Part shown: positions 6,695-14,467 of the stretch, in pieces
How positions within the stretch are numbered: position 1 is the stretch's first letter
How the letters are laid out: each line of letters starts with the position of its first letter
Source of the DNA: Candidatus Cloacimonadota bacterium
GTDB taxonomy: Bacteria; Cloacimonadota; Cloacimonadia; Cloacimonadales; TCS61
Assembly (NCBI GenBank): GCA_016931665.1
Contig: JAFGEH010000224.1
Span: 1-17,394 of the forward strand
DNA length: 17,394 bases
Reading direction: 5' to 3'
Program-made: the position numbers and the translations under genes
The notes under the pieces: model-generated
The model's input: the letters and a program-made list of their open reading frames with translations, nothing else
Told to the model about the DNA's origin: nothing
Databases searched by the model: none

Positions 6695-6814
6695 ATACTT
6701 TTGATAATGCTCAATTCCTTATTTTATCATTAACATAAATATTTTAGCTCTGATCAGCAGTAAATAATTTCATAACAGATTATCATACAATAAATTAACA
6801 TCGTATTCCATATC

Positions 6815-6830
6815 TGGTACACCGTTTGCT
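6815..6830 (+). promoter_or_regulatory. Sigma-54 (-24/-12) promoter for the PDZ protein gene
   Basis: The sequence TGGTACACCGTTTGCT matches the sigma-54 consensus TGGCACG-N4-TTGCW with correct spacing: GG at 6816-6817, ten bases, then GC at 6828-6829. It is preceded by a pyrimidine as in the extended consensus. Transcription would begin near 6841, giving a leader of about 23 bases that ends in the ribosome site AAGGAGGA (6853-6860) before the ATG at 6864. An NtrC-family activator is encoded 3 kb downstream. No convincing sigma-70 promoter is visible in the same gap. Confidence 0.68.
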
Positions 6831-6863
6831 TGCTAATAGGACATTCAAAAACAAGGAGGAATC

Positions 6864-8087
6864 ATGAAACAAATGGTAATCTGCTTTCTGGTGATCATCT
6901 TAGCCGGTTATTCGCTGCTGGCCCAATCCCGGGTTAAGATTGATCTCGAAGAACTGGACATCGCTTTGGAGGAATTGGACTTAGAACTGGGAGACAGCGA
7001 AAAGCAACTGGATAAGGTGATTATCACTTCTTCCGGTATTGACCGTCCGAAAATGGGAGTATTTCTCTCTGACCTGGATTTTAAGGACATCTATGAGATG
7101 CATTATGATTACAATTACGGTGTCCTGATCTCAGGAGTTAGCGAAGGTGGGCCTGCCCAGAAAGCTGGTTTACTGGAAGGTGATATCATCATGGAATTCG
7201 ATGGGATGAAGGTAAGATTTGAATCTCATCTGGTGAAGTTGATCCAGAGCCATAATATCGGTGACAAGGTAAAAGTGAAATTTTTCCGTGATGAACAGAT
7301 CATGGAGACAGAACTTCTACTGGACACCCTCAGCAGGAAAGAAACCGGCTGGGAAACTGTAAGTGGCCAGGCCAAAAAGAGGCTTGATGTGGGCCATGGT
7401 GGAGGCAGCTGGTACCCAACCTGGTATATGCCGGATGTATCTGCCCTGAATGATATCCTCAATGAACTTGGTTTCAAGGAAGAGACTTTCTCCGAAGATG
7501 GTTTCCTGATCCAGGGGGGCGGTGGTCAGGGTAATGTTGGCAAAGGCTGGTTCATCGGTGGTATGGGAGCAGGATATTCCAATTCGGAAACGACCAGGCA
7601 TGATTGGATCCACTATGTGGAAGATCAGGAAGTAACCAGCACTGTAGCCAGAACCGCCAAATATTATGTGAATTACGGCGGAGCAACCCTTGATAAAAGA
7701 TTTGCCTTCAGCCGTAATCTCATCAGTTCGCTGGGTTTCATGATCGGGGTTGGACAGCATGCTATTAAGATTAAACAAGTTGATAATAACGGCGATCTGC
7801 CTAATTTTGACTTCGAGGAGAACCTCAGCGATCAGATGGATGATTACTACGATTACGTCAGCCAGCTTGATATGAAACAGGATTTCATCGTCTTCCAGCC
7901 CAAATTCTCGCTGATGTACCGTCTGCTGGACTGGCTGGCTTTGCGCACGGAAGTCGGTTACATGGTCAGTTACAGCAGCGCCGGCTGGAAAGCCAAGAGA
8001 AATGGAGAAGATGTAAAACTCAACAATCCACCTGACGTGAACATGGATGGTTTGACGCTGACTATAGGCCCCTGGTTCGGATTTTAA
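6864..8087 (+). CDS. Secreted PDZ-domain protein with beta-rich C-terminal domain
   Basis: The 407-residue product has a signal peptide (hydrophobic 5-19, cleavage after LLA at 20), then a short acidic helix rich in Glu, Leu and Asp (about 26-50). One PDZ domain spans about 63-153 with GVLISGVSEGGPAQKAGL (86-103) and GDIIMEFDGMKV. There is a Gly/Trp/Tyr linker (177-190). The C-terminal half (about 213-407) has alternating strands, a GGGGQGNVGKG loop (218-228), and ends in TIGPWFGF, the aromatic-terminal pattern of outer-membrane barrels. No protease triad is present, so it is not a DegP-type protease. It probably acts in the periplasm or outer membrane, binding peptides or protein C-termini through the PDZ domain. 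It stands alone between a sigma-54 promoter and a strong terminator, with an AAGGAGGA ribosome site. I do not recognise the C-terminal family. Confidence 0.85.
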   Translation: MKQMVICFLVIILAGYSLLAQSRVKIDLEELDIALEELDLELGDSEKQLDKVIITSSGIDRPKMGVFLSDLDFKDIYEMHYDYNYGVLISGVSEGGPAQKAGLLEGDIIMEFDGMKVRFESHLVKLIQSHNIGDKVKVKFFRDEQIMETELLLDTLSRKETGWETVSGQAKKRLDVGHGGGSWYPTWYMPDVSALNDILNELGFKEETFSEDGFLIQGGGGQGNVGKGWFIGGMGAGYSNSETTRHDWIHYVEDQEVTSTVARTAKYYVNYGGATLDKRFAFSRNLISSLGFMIGVGQHAIKIKQVDNNGDLPNFDFEENLSDQMDDYYDYVSQLDMKQDFIVFQPKFSLMYRLLDWLALRTEVGYMVSYSSAGWKAKRNGEDVKLNNPPDVNMDGLTLTIGPWFGF

Positions 8088-8110
8088 TCATTGACAATTC
8101 CCCCGAGAAG

Positions 8111-8150
8111 TGAGTCTCTGACGGCTGTTTGTCAGAGACTCATTCTTTTT
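8111..8150 (+). terminator. Strong rho-independent terminator after the PDZ gene
   Basis: TGAGTCTCTGAC (8111-8122) pairs perfectly over 12 bases with GTCAGAGACTCA (8131-8142) around an 8-base loop, followed by TTCTTTTT to 8150. It starts 23 bases after the PDZ stop. It ends directly against the AGGAGAAGG ribosome site of the next gene, which leaves no room for a promoter in between. Confidence 0.9.
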
Positions 8151-8163
8151 AGGAGAAGGTTAA

Positions 8164-8712
8164 ATGTTTCAGTCATTAACTCAAAAAGTAATTTCTGGGG
8201 TTGTAGCTTTAAGCATGATGCTACTATCGGGATACCAGGGCAATGATGCTGAATTCAGCGAGATCGAAGCAGTTTTTCAGGAGAAGGGTGTCCTGATCCG
8301 GACCAGGTTGATATCTGCTTTTGAGAATGACTTCGAGGAACTTTTCAAATCCGGCCAGGAAATATCGGTCTTTTTCGAGTTGAATTTAAAGGAAAAGAAG
8401 GAAGTATTCTTCAGGCAGATATTCCGGCATTCACTGCAGTTTGATCCCCTGGAACAGAGTTTCCATGTTGTTATTGAAGAATCAGGTTATGATTTAATAG
8501 TCAATTCTTATGAAAACCTGCTGGAGGCAATCAGTATTTTCGAATATTTCTACAAAGATGAATTACCAGATAAATTTGAAATCAAGCTCTGGGCCTACCT
8601 CGAAAATATCAGGATCGAATCTATTAATGAAGAGTATGACATGATGATGCTCTGGAAATTCAAAAAGCCCCTGATCAGTAAGAAATTCGTTCGCTCCGAA
8701 TATGAAATATAA
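8164..8712 (+). CDS. Exported DUF4390-like protein preceding the histidine kinase
   Basis: This is a 182-residue protein with an N-terminal hydrophobic segment (about 9-23) that looks like a signal peptide. The mature part resembles DUF4390, a periplasmic family often encoded just before NtrY-type kinases in proteobacteria. Corresponding pieces are a ligand-like LFKSGQEISVFFELNL (65-80, compare ALekGvplyFvlevel), FRHSLQFDPLEQSFHVV (92-107, compare YhPLtrqYrv) and YENLLEAISIF (120-130, compare the TLeeAl region). The match is by pattern memory, so it is offered with moderate confidence. The ATG at 8164 follows AGGAGAAGG. The last 11 bases overlap the kinase gene, which lacks a clear ribosome site of its own and is probably translationally coupled. 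It may be the sensor's periplasmic partner; that role is inference. Confidence 0.6.
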   Translation: MFQSLTQKVISGVVALSMMLLSGYQGNDAEFSEIEAVFQEKGVLIRTRLISAFENDFEELFKSGQEISVFFELNLKEKKEVFFRQIFRHSLQFDPLEQSFHVVIEESGYDLIVNSYENLLEAISIFEYFYKDELPDKFEIKLWAYLENIRIESINEEYDMMMLWKFKKPLISKKFVRSEYEI

Positions 8713-9871
8713 ACTTGGTATCCGGGGTAGTGTCATTATTCTTTTCCTGGGCTTGTATCTGGGTAGCCTGATCCTGTTGAACTTCTTTTTTGTAACAAAA
8801 CAGCAGGAAACCACCTCGGCTTTCCGTCAGTTAAAACTGGATACAGCACTAGCTTCGCTCTCCTATAAAACCGAGGCGGACAGCCTGCAGGCCAGAAACC
8901 TGCTGAATCAATTCCGGGAATCACTGGCAGCAACTCAGATGATACAGAAGGAAGCTCAGATCTATTCAGCGGTTTTTCTTTTTCTGTTGATGATAATTTC
9001 AGTATTTATCTTTATATTTATATTTTACATCATAACCCGGCCTCTAAAAGTACTACAACTGGCAACTGCCCGGATCCGGGAAGGAGATTTTACTGTAGAT
9101 CTGCCTGAAACTGGCATACGCGAGATTAGAGAGTTGAAACAATCTTTCAATAGTATGTCCCGCGAACTGGACAAAACCCAGCAGAAACTGCTGAAAGCTG
9201 AGAAAGAGATGATCTGGAAAGAACTGTCCAGGATCCTGGCACATGAGATCAAGAATCCTTTAACCCCTATTCAGCTTTCAGTGCAACGGCTGGAAGAGAA
9301 ATTTGAAACCGATACCGCGAAATTTCAAAGCATTTTCCCGGAAGCAGTCAGCATTATCAACCAGGAAATTGATAACCTGCAGAACCTGGCCCGTTCCTTT
9401 TCCAATTTTGCCCGCAGTATCGAACCGGATTTCCGTACTTTTAATCCAACTCCTGTCCTGGAGGATATCATCAAATCTTATCACCATCATTCCAGGATAA
9501 ATTTAAATGTGAAGCAGCAGATCCTCATCAGATTCGATCCCACCCACTTCTACCAGGTAATTACCAACATTCTCCAGAATGCCATCGATGCTTCCCGGCC
9601 GGAAGACGTCATAACCATAGAAATAGACGCAACGGAGAATAATTCGATAATCAGGATAATCGATCGGGGCAGCGGAATCGCACCGGCCGAGATCAATAAA
9701 ATATTCGAACCTTATTTTACCCGTAAGAAAAAGGGGACCGGGCTGGGTCTGGCCCTGGTAAATAAACTGGTAAGCGTAAACGATGCAAAGATACAGGTCA
9801 GGAGTGAAGCTGGCCGGGGCAGCTGTTTTGAACTGCAAATGGACTGGAAAGATGAAAATATTGATTATTGA
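8702..9871 (+). CDS. NtrY-like membrane sensor histidine kinase
   Basis: This 389-residue kinase has two membrane segments (about 11-30 and 88-111) flanking a short extracytoplasmic loop of about 55 residues. A HAMP domain follows (112-165), then the dimerisation/phosphoacceptor site ILAHEIKNPLTPIQ with H181. The ATPase domain has an N box near 289-293 (NILQN), a G1 box DRGSGI (321-326), an EPYFT F box, and a G2 box KGTGLGLAL (344-352). The HEIKNPLTPIQLS run is typical of NtrY-type kinases, which here lack the extra N-terminal membrane helices and the PAS domain. The signal must be sensed by the small loop, possibly with the DUF4390-like partner, whose gene overlaps by 11 bases. The cognate regulator gene overlaps the other end by 20 bases. 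All catalytic motifs are intact. Confidence 0.93.
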   Translation: MKYKLGIRGSVIILFLGLYLGSLILLNFFFVTKQQETTSAFRQLKLDTALASLSYKTEADSLQARNLLNQFRESLAATQMIQKEAQIYSAVFLFLLMIISVFIFIFIFYIITRPLKVLQLATARIREGDFTVDLPETGIREIRELKQSFNSMSRELDKTQQKLLKAEKEMIWKELSRILAHEIKNPLTPIQLSVQRLEEKFETDTAKFQSIFPEAVSIINQEIDNLQNLARSFSNFARSIEPDFRTFNPTPVLEDIIKSYHHHSRINLNVKQQILIRFDPTHFYQVITNILQNAIDASRPEDVITIEIDATENNSIIRIIDRGSGIAPAEINKIFEPYFTRKKKGTGLGLALVNKLVSVNDAKIQVRSEAGRGSCFELQMDWKDENIDY

Positions 9872-11204
9872 TGATGAAACCAATATCTGCTTATCTTTGA
9901 AGAACATTCTGGAAGATGAAGGATACCGGGTGGAATTCGCCCTCACGGCCCGGGAAGGCATGGCGAAAGTTGAATCCTTTCAGCCGGAGCTGGTACTGCT
10001 GGATGTGAGACTGGATGGAGCCAACGGGTTGGAACTGCTGGAGAAGCTTCGTCCGCTTCACCCGGAAATTATATTCATTATGATCTCCGGGCATAGCGGC
10101 ATCAAAGAAGCTGTTAAGGCCATCAAACTGGGGGCGTATGATTTTCTGGAAAAGCCCCTCAGCCTTTCCAAAGTGAAGATCTCCATTAACAATGCAGCCG
10201 AATACCTTACTCTCAATCGTGATTATCAGATGCTGAAAGCCAGTCAGCACGAACGGTATCAGATCATCGGCACCAGCAGTGCTATTCAGGAGCTGAAGGC
10301 TGTTATTGTGCGGGTAGCACCCACAGATGCCAAGGTGCTGATCCGGGGAGAAAGCGGCACCGGCAAGGAATTGATAGCTTATGCCATTCACAATCTGAGT
10401 CAGCGTTGCCGTCAACCTTTCGTTAAATTCAATACAGCGGCCATTCCCAATGAACTGGTCGAAAGCGAATTGTTCGGATTCGAAAAAGGGGCTTTTACCG
10501 GAGCGGTGCATAACAAGGACGGTAAAATCGAAAGGGCAGATGGCGGCACCCTGTTTCTGGATGAAATTGGGGATATGAATCTGCAGGCTCAGGCGAAAAT
10601 CCTCAGAGTAATTCAGGAAGGTGAATTTGAGAGAGTGGGCGGCAATCAAACCCGCAAGATCGATACCAGGATTATTGCTGCCACCCATAAGAATCTCGAG
10701 CAGCTGGTGGAAGAAGGCAGCTTCCGTGAAGACCTTTATTATCGATTGAATGTTTTCCCAGTCATCTCCCCACCTTTACGCCAGCATCCGGAGGATATTC
10801 CTGTACTGATAAGTCATTATTCCGAATATTATGCCCGGGAACTGAAAATCGGTTACAAGAGATTCTCCGAGGCTGCCTGCCGGGAAATGAGTTCCTGGCA
10901 ATTCCGGGGCAATGTGCGGGAATTGAAAAATATCATAGAACGGTTGTACATTATGACCGATTCTGATACGATTGGGCCAGGGGACCTGGAATTGCTGCAG
11001 CCCAGACCATCTCCGGTAGATTTCTGGAATCAGACCGCCAATTTCAAAGACAAAAAACGTGAATTTGAAATCAATTATCTGCAAACCCAGCTACGCCTGC
11101 ACGGCGGTAATCTTACCAGTACAGCTCAGGCACTCGGTCTGCAGATCAGCAATTTATCGAGAAAATTAAAAGAATTAGCAATAAACCCGGAGGAGGTTCA
11201 ATGA
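9852..11204 (+). CDS. NtrC-family sigma-54-dependent response regulator
   Basis: The start is taken at the ATG at 9852 (MKILIIDDET), where the receiver domain begins; an in-frame ATG at 9783 would add 23 residues unrelated to the fold. The 450-residue product has a receiver domain (D7, D8, phosphoacceptor D51, K101). The AAA+ domain contains GESGTGKE (166-173), the sigma-54 contact loop GAFTGA (213-218), the Walker B region GGTLFLDEIGD (231-241) and FRGNVRE (351-357). A Fis-type helix-turn-helix lies at about 416-441 (NLTSTAQALGLQISNLSRKL). With GAFTGA intact it should activate sigma-54 promoters when phosphorylated by the kinase encoded just before it. A candidate target is the sigma-54 site at 6815-6830. 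Its stop overlaps the SppA start (ATGA). Confidence 0.95.
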   Translation: MKILIIDDETNICLSLKNILEDEGYRVEFALTAREGMAKVESFQPELVLLDVRLDGANGLELLEKLRPLHPEIIFIMISGHSGIKEAVKAIKLGAYDFLEKPLSLSKVKISINNAAEYLTLNRDYQMLKASQHERYQIIGTSSAIQELKAVIVRVAPTDAKVLIRGESGTGKELIAYAIHNLSQRCRQPFVKFNTAAIPNELVESELFGFEKGAFTGAVHNKDGKIERADGGTLFLDEIGDMNLQAQAKILRVIQEGEFERVGGNQTRKIDTRIIAATHKNLEQLVEEGSFREDLYYRLNVFPVISPPLRQHPEDIPVLISHYSEYYARELKIGYKRFSEAACREMSSWQFRGNVRELKNIIERLYIMTDSDTIGPGDLELLQPRPSPVDFWNQTANFKDKKREFEINYLQTQLRLHGGNLTSTAQALGLQISNLSRKLKELAINPEEVQ

Positions 11205-12937
11205 AAACCAAATGGTTTGCAATTGGTTGTTTTGTTTCGATTATTCTGGCTTTTTTATTCATATTTGGCATTTTTTTCTCACTGGGAAGGATGAGCCGTT
11301 CCTACTCCCAGAAACGCTACACCAGCATCGCTAAACCTTCTTATCTGCACCTGAAGATCAGCGGCCAGTTGGCGGAATACAACGAAATGTCCGAAAATCC
11401 TTTATTCAAGCTGCCGGAAGAGACCAGAGAAATTATTGCCAAACTGAATCAAGCCTCTGGTGATGATAACATTATTGGATTAGTAATCGAACCCGGGTTA
11501 ATCATGTGCGGCTACAGCACTCTGCATGAACTCAATCTGGCTATCGAAGATTTTCGGGACAGCGGTAAAAAGGTCTATGCCTGCCTGGAAAGGGCTATGA
11601 CCAAAGATTACCTGCTGGCTGCCAGAGCTGATTCCATCTTCCTCAATCCCTCGGCCTCGGCGGGGATCATCCTCAGTGGGATCGGAGGCAGCGTTCTGTT
11701 CTACAAAGACCTGCTGGATAAGCTGGGAATAGAATTTACCGTGATCCATGCCGGAGAATACAAAGGAGCTGGAGAGAACTTTTCCAGGCGTAATTTCTCG
11801 CCGCCTGTTAAAAAGAACCTGGAAACACTCTATGATGATTTTTATCGGAACATCCTTGATGATCTGGCAACAGCGCGTGAGTTTACACCTGCTGAAGTCA
11901 AGTATCTCTTTGAATCAAGGGATGAGCTGTTCATTAATCAGCAGAAGGCACTGGATTACGGGCTGGTAGACGGGCTGATGAACAGAGATCAGCTTACAGA
12001 ACACCTTGGCATCAGCAAAAAAGAGCTGATTCCGATTTCAAAATACCGGCTGACCACAGCTGAAAAACCCGGATTTCAGAAAATCGCCGTTGTCTATGCC
12101 CAGGGAGAGATCAGTGAGATAGAAAACAATTATTCTGAATCCATCCTTTCTGCCGGAAAAATCGATAAGATCATCTCCAGCCTGGAAAAAGATTCTGCGG
12201 TAAAAGCGATCGTGCTGAGAGTCAATTCTCCGGGAGGCAGTGCCCTGGAATCAGAAAAGATACATGCCTGCTTATCCCGGATTAAAAGCCGGATACCGCT
12301 GATCGTTTCCATGGGAAACGTTGCTGCTTCCGGAGGTTATTATATCTCAGCTCCCGCCGATTATATTTTCGCTGATCCATTTACCATAACCGGTTCCATT
12401 GGAGTGGCAGCGTTATTCCCGAATTTTCAGAAGATGGGAGAAAAGATCGGCCTTTCCACGGATAAAATCACCAGAGGAAAATTCCATAACCTTTTCGACC
12501 CGTGGAATAAGCCGGACCCTAATACAATTGTAGCTATCAAACAAAATATAGAAGATGTTTACGTGGAATTCAAATCCAGAGTAGCGGCAGGGCGTTCACT
12601 TTCGCTGGAAGAAGTGGAAGAACTGGCCCGGGGACAGGTGTGGAGCAGCAGCAAAGCTCTGGATAATAAACTGATTGATGAAACAGGGACTTTACAGGAT
12701 GCCATTGCCAAAGCTGCTGAACTGGCAGGACTCGTTAGCTATAAAGTAGCCTGGTATCCCAAGAAACTTTCCCTGTTCGAGAAAATTCTCCAGGATAAAT
12801 TCGGCAGTTCACTGCTCAGCTCTGATCTCACTGCTCTGTTGCTGACGGAGGAAGAAAGACGCAATCTGGAGATAAGCCTCTGGAATATCAGAAACAATCC
12901 CGTTCAAAGCAGATTGCTGATTCAGATCCGGGAATAA
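11201..12937 (+). CDS. sppA: Signal peptide peptidase SppA, long (67K-type) form
   Basis: This 578-residue protein has one N-terminal membrane anchor (about 7-28) followed by two tandem crotonase-like domains, as in the 67-kDa E. coli SppA. The catalytic pair is split between the halves as in that family. Lys188 in HAGEYKGAGE is in the N-terminal domain and Ser377 in GNVAASGGYYIS is in the C-terminal domain, with the supporting VNSPGGSALES (341-351) and ITGSIGVAA segments. It degrades remnant signal peptides in the cytoplasmic membrane. It starts in an ATGA overlap with the response regulator, behind a strong GGAGGAGG site, so it is co-expressed with the two-component genes. This placement suggests that membrane peptide turnover belongs to the response. 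Confidence 0.93.
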   Translation: MKTKWFAIGCFVSIILAFLFIFGIFFSLGRMSRSYSQKRYTSIAKPSYLHLKISGQLAEYNEMSENPLFKLPEETREIIAKLNQASGDDNIIGLVIEPGLIMCGYSTLHELNLAIEDFRDSGKKVYACLERAMTKDYLLAARADSIFLNPSASAGIILSGIGGSVLFYKDLLDKLGIEFTVIHAGEYKGAGENFSRRNFSPPVKKNLETLYDDFYRNILDDLATAREFTPAEVKYLFESRDELFINQQKALDYGLVDGLMNRDQLTEHLGISKKELIPISKYRLTTAEKPGFQKIAVVYAQGEISEIENNYSESILSAGKIDKIISSLEKDSAVKAIVLRVNSPGGSALESEKIHACLSRIKSRIPLIVSMGNVAASGGYYISAPADYIFADPFTITGSIGVAALFPNFQKMGEKIGLSTDKITRGKFHNLFDPWNKPDPNTIVAIKQNIEDVYVEFKSRVAAGRSLSLEEVEELARGQVWSSSKALDNKLIDETGTLQDAIAKAAELAGLVSYKVAWYPKKLSLFEKILQDKFGSSLLSSDLTALLLTEEERRNLEISLWNIRNNPVQSRLLIQIRE

Positions 12938-13073
12938 TTCCGAATCCAGGATATCTGAAGTTATAACTGCCTGAAATATAGCTGTTTTCTCGCAGTTCAG
13001 AAGTAAAAAATGCTTGACTTGATAATCCGTGATAAAATTTTGCAAAGATAATATTTATAAGTAGGAGGGAAAA

Positions 13074-14351
13074 ATGAGATATATCAGAATATCTATTCTC
13101 GTACTGGTTTTAATCGTAATTGGAAATTCTATCTGGGCCGATTTTCAAGATTTATCCAGTGAAGGCAAAAAAAATCTGAGGTCAGCCAATATGCATCTGG
13201 GTGGGGACAGATTCGAAAAGGCTCTTCCTCTTTATCTGGATGTGGTAAAAGAAAATCCTTACCATATCGAATCTTTGGGCCGGATCGCCGGTATCTATTT
13301 CGATTACAAACACGATTATTATGAAGCCAGCAGTTATTTCAGTCAAGCCCTGGCTGCCATAGAGAAGGAAATAGAAGATCTGGAAGCCCAGAAACTGGAA
13401 AATCCTAAGAAAGCCAATAAAATCGATAAAGAAATCGAAAAATTCAGGGAAGAATGGGAGCGATTTCATTTATTGAACGAAAGCTGCTGGACCAAACTCT
13501 TTGTTCAGGCCCAGAACAAGTTCATGTTGGTCAACGATTTTTATAACCTGAACCCTTTGACTCTGGATACTGCAGATCCTGGACAGGTAAAAATGCTGAA
13601 CGGAATTCTGATCAGAGCTGGCAAGGATAGCTTGGAGGCCGGCACTGAACAGGTCGATCTTAATACTTATAAGGTTTCTTTCGACAGCTTACTGGCGGTG
13701 TCCATACAGGATTTCGAAAAACTGCATGAATATGCTCCGGATAGCACAAAAACCCTGAAAATCCTTGCTTATGCCTATAATCTTCTGGGTAACGAAGAGA
13801 AAACCATTGAGACCTTTATTGAAGTAGCACGCCTTGATCCGCAGGATGAACTGGTAAGACAGAAACTGGGAACCACTTTCTTCGAAAAGGAAGATTTCGA
13901 GACCGCCGCTAAGTGGTTTGAATCAGCTTCCCTGGTCAATCCGGCCAATCCTAATAATTATTATAACCTGGCAATAACCTATAACCAGCTTAAAGACAGT
14001 GAAAAATCTTATGAAAACTACCAGAAGGTGGTTGAACTGGATCCGGATAATCTCGATTCAGTCATTCAATCCAGCAACCTGGCCATCAAACTAGGTAGAG
14101 TCGATGAATCAATTCATTATCTGAAAATGGCTGTTGATATTCAACCTTCCAATCTGGAATTCATCAGATTCCTCAGTTATCGTCTTTTCCAGGAAGAAAG
14201 ATACGATGAATCCCTGATTTACGGAGAGAAATGGTACGAGCTGGATAGTGAATCCAAAGAAGCCGTGCAGCTGGCATATCAATCCGCCAAGAATGCAGGT
14301 AACCTGGAGAAAGAAAAGCAATACGAAAAGATTCTGAATAATATGGATTAA
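13074..14351 (+). CDS. Secreted tetratricopeptide-repeat protein
   Basis: The 425-residue product has a signal peptide (hydrophobic 6-19, likely cleavage after IWA at 22). A first TPR-like helical pair lies at about 30-62 and a second at about 68-96. A long charged coiled stretch rich in Glu and Lys follows (95-135). At least four TPR units run from about 226 to 410, seen in repeated patterns such as AYAYNLLGNEEKTIETFIEV, YYNLAITYNQLKDSEKSYEN and ELDPDN. It is likely a periplasmic scaffold or assembly factor; no catalytic domain is present and no specific role can be assigned. It has its own AGGAGG site after a 136-base AT-rich gap and is followed after 10 bases by a tRNA gene. Confidence 0.88.
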   Translation: MRYIRISILVLVLIVIGNSIWADFQDLSSEGKKNLRSANMHLGGDRFEKALPLYLDVVKENPYHIESLGRIAGIYFDYKHDYYEASSYFSQALAAIEKEIEDLEAQKLENPKKANKIDKEIEKFREEWERFHLLNESCWTKLFVQAQNKFMLVNDFYNLNPLTLDTADPGQVKMLNGILIRAGKDSLEAGTEQVDLNTYKVSFDSLLAVSIQDFEKLHEYAPDSTKTLKILAYAYNLLGNEEKTIETFIEVARLDPQDELVRQKLGTTFFEKEDFETAAKWFESASLVNPANPNNYYNLAITYNQLKDSEKSYENYQKVVELDPDNLDSVIQSSNLAIKLGRVDESIHYLKMAVDIQPSNLEFIRFLSYRLFQEERYDESLIYGEKWYELDSESKEAVQLAYQSAKNAGNLEKEKQYEKILNNMD

Positions 14352-14361
14352 TGCTTTCTGT

Positions 14362-14448
14362 GCGAAAGTGGCGGAATCGGCAGACGCGCTGGACTTAGAA
14401 TCCAGTGGGAGCAATCCTGTAGGGGTTCAAATCCCCTCTTTCGCACCA
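14362..14448 (+). tRNA. tRNA-Leu, anticodon UAG
   Basis: The acceptor stem GCGAAAG (14362-14368) pairs with CTTTCGC (14438-14444), followed by discriminator A and an encoded CCA (14446-14448). The anticodon arm is CTGGA-CTTAGAA-TCCAG with anticodon TAG at 14396-14398, reading CUN leucine codons. There is a long class II variable arm and a T arm GGGG-TTCAAAT-CCCC. The 87-base gene sits 10 bases after the TPR stop and 19 bases before the trigger factor start. Confidence 0.96.
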
Positions 14449-14467
14449 AATAATACAAGGAGCTTCT

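Noticed and set aside
8091..8119. Perfect TTGACA as a -35 box before the kinase operon
   Set aside because: No -10-like hexamer lies 16-18 bases downstream; that position falls in the terminator stem (GTCTCT).
9783..9851. Earlier in-frame ATG for the response regulator
   Set aside because: It would add 23 residues before the receiver fold and lies deep inside the kinase's ATPase domain; MKILIIDDE at 9852 is the normal receiver start.
9891..10688. Minus-strand open frame (265 codons) opposite the response regulator
   Set aside because: The + strand holds receiver and AAA+ motifs across the same bases; the antisense product has no family features.
12965..12997. Inverted repeat AACTGC...GCAGTT after sppA as a terminator
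   Set aside because: Only 6 pairs around a 21-base loop and no T run follows.
13014..13052. TTGACT with TAAAAT or GATAAT as a promoter for the TPR gene
   Set aside because: Spacings are 13 and about 27 bases, neither acceptable for a sigma-70 type promoter; the AT-rich gap may hold a promoter of another type, but none can be supported.
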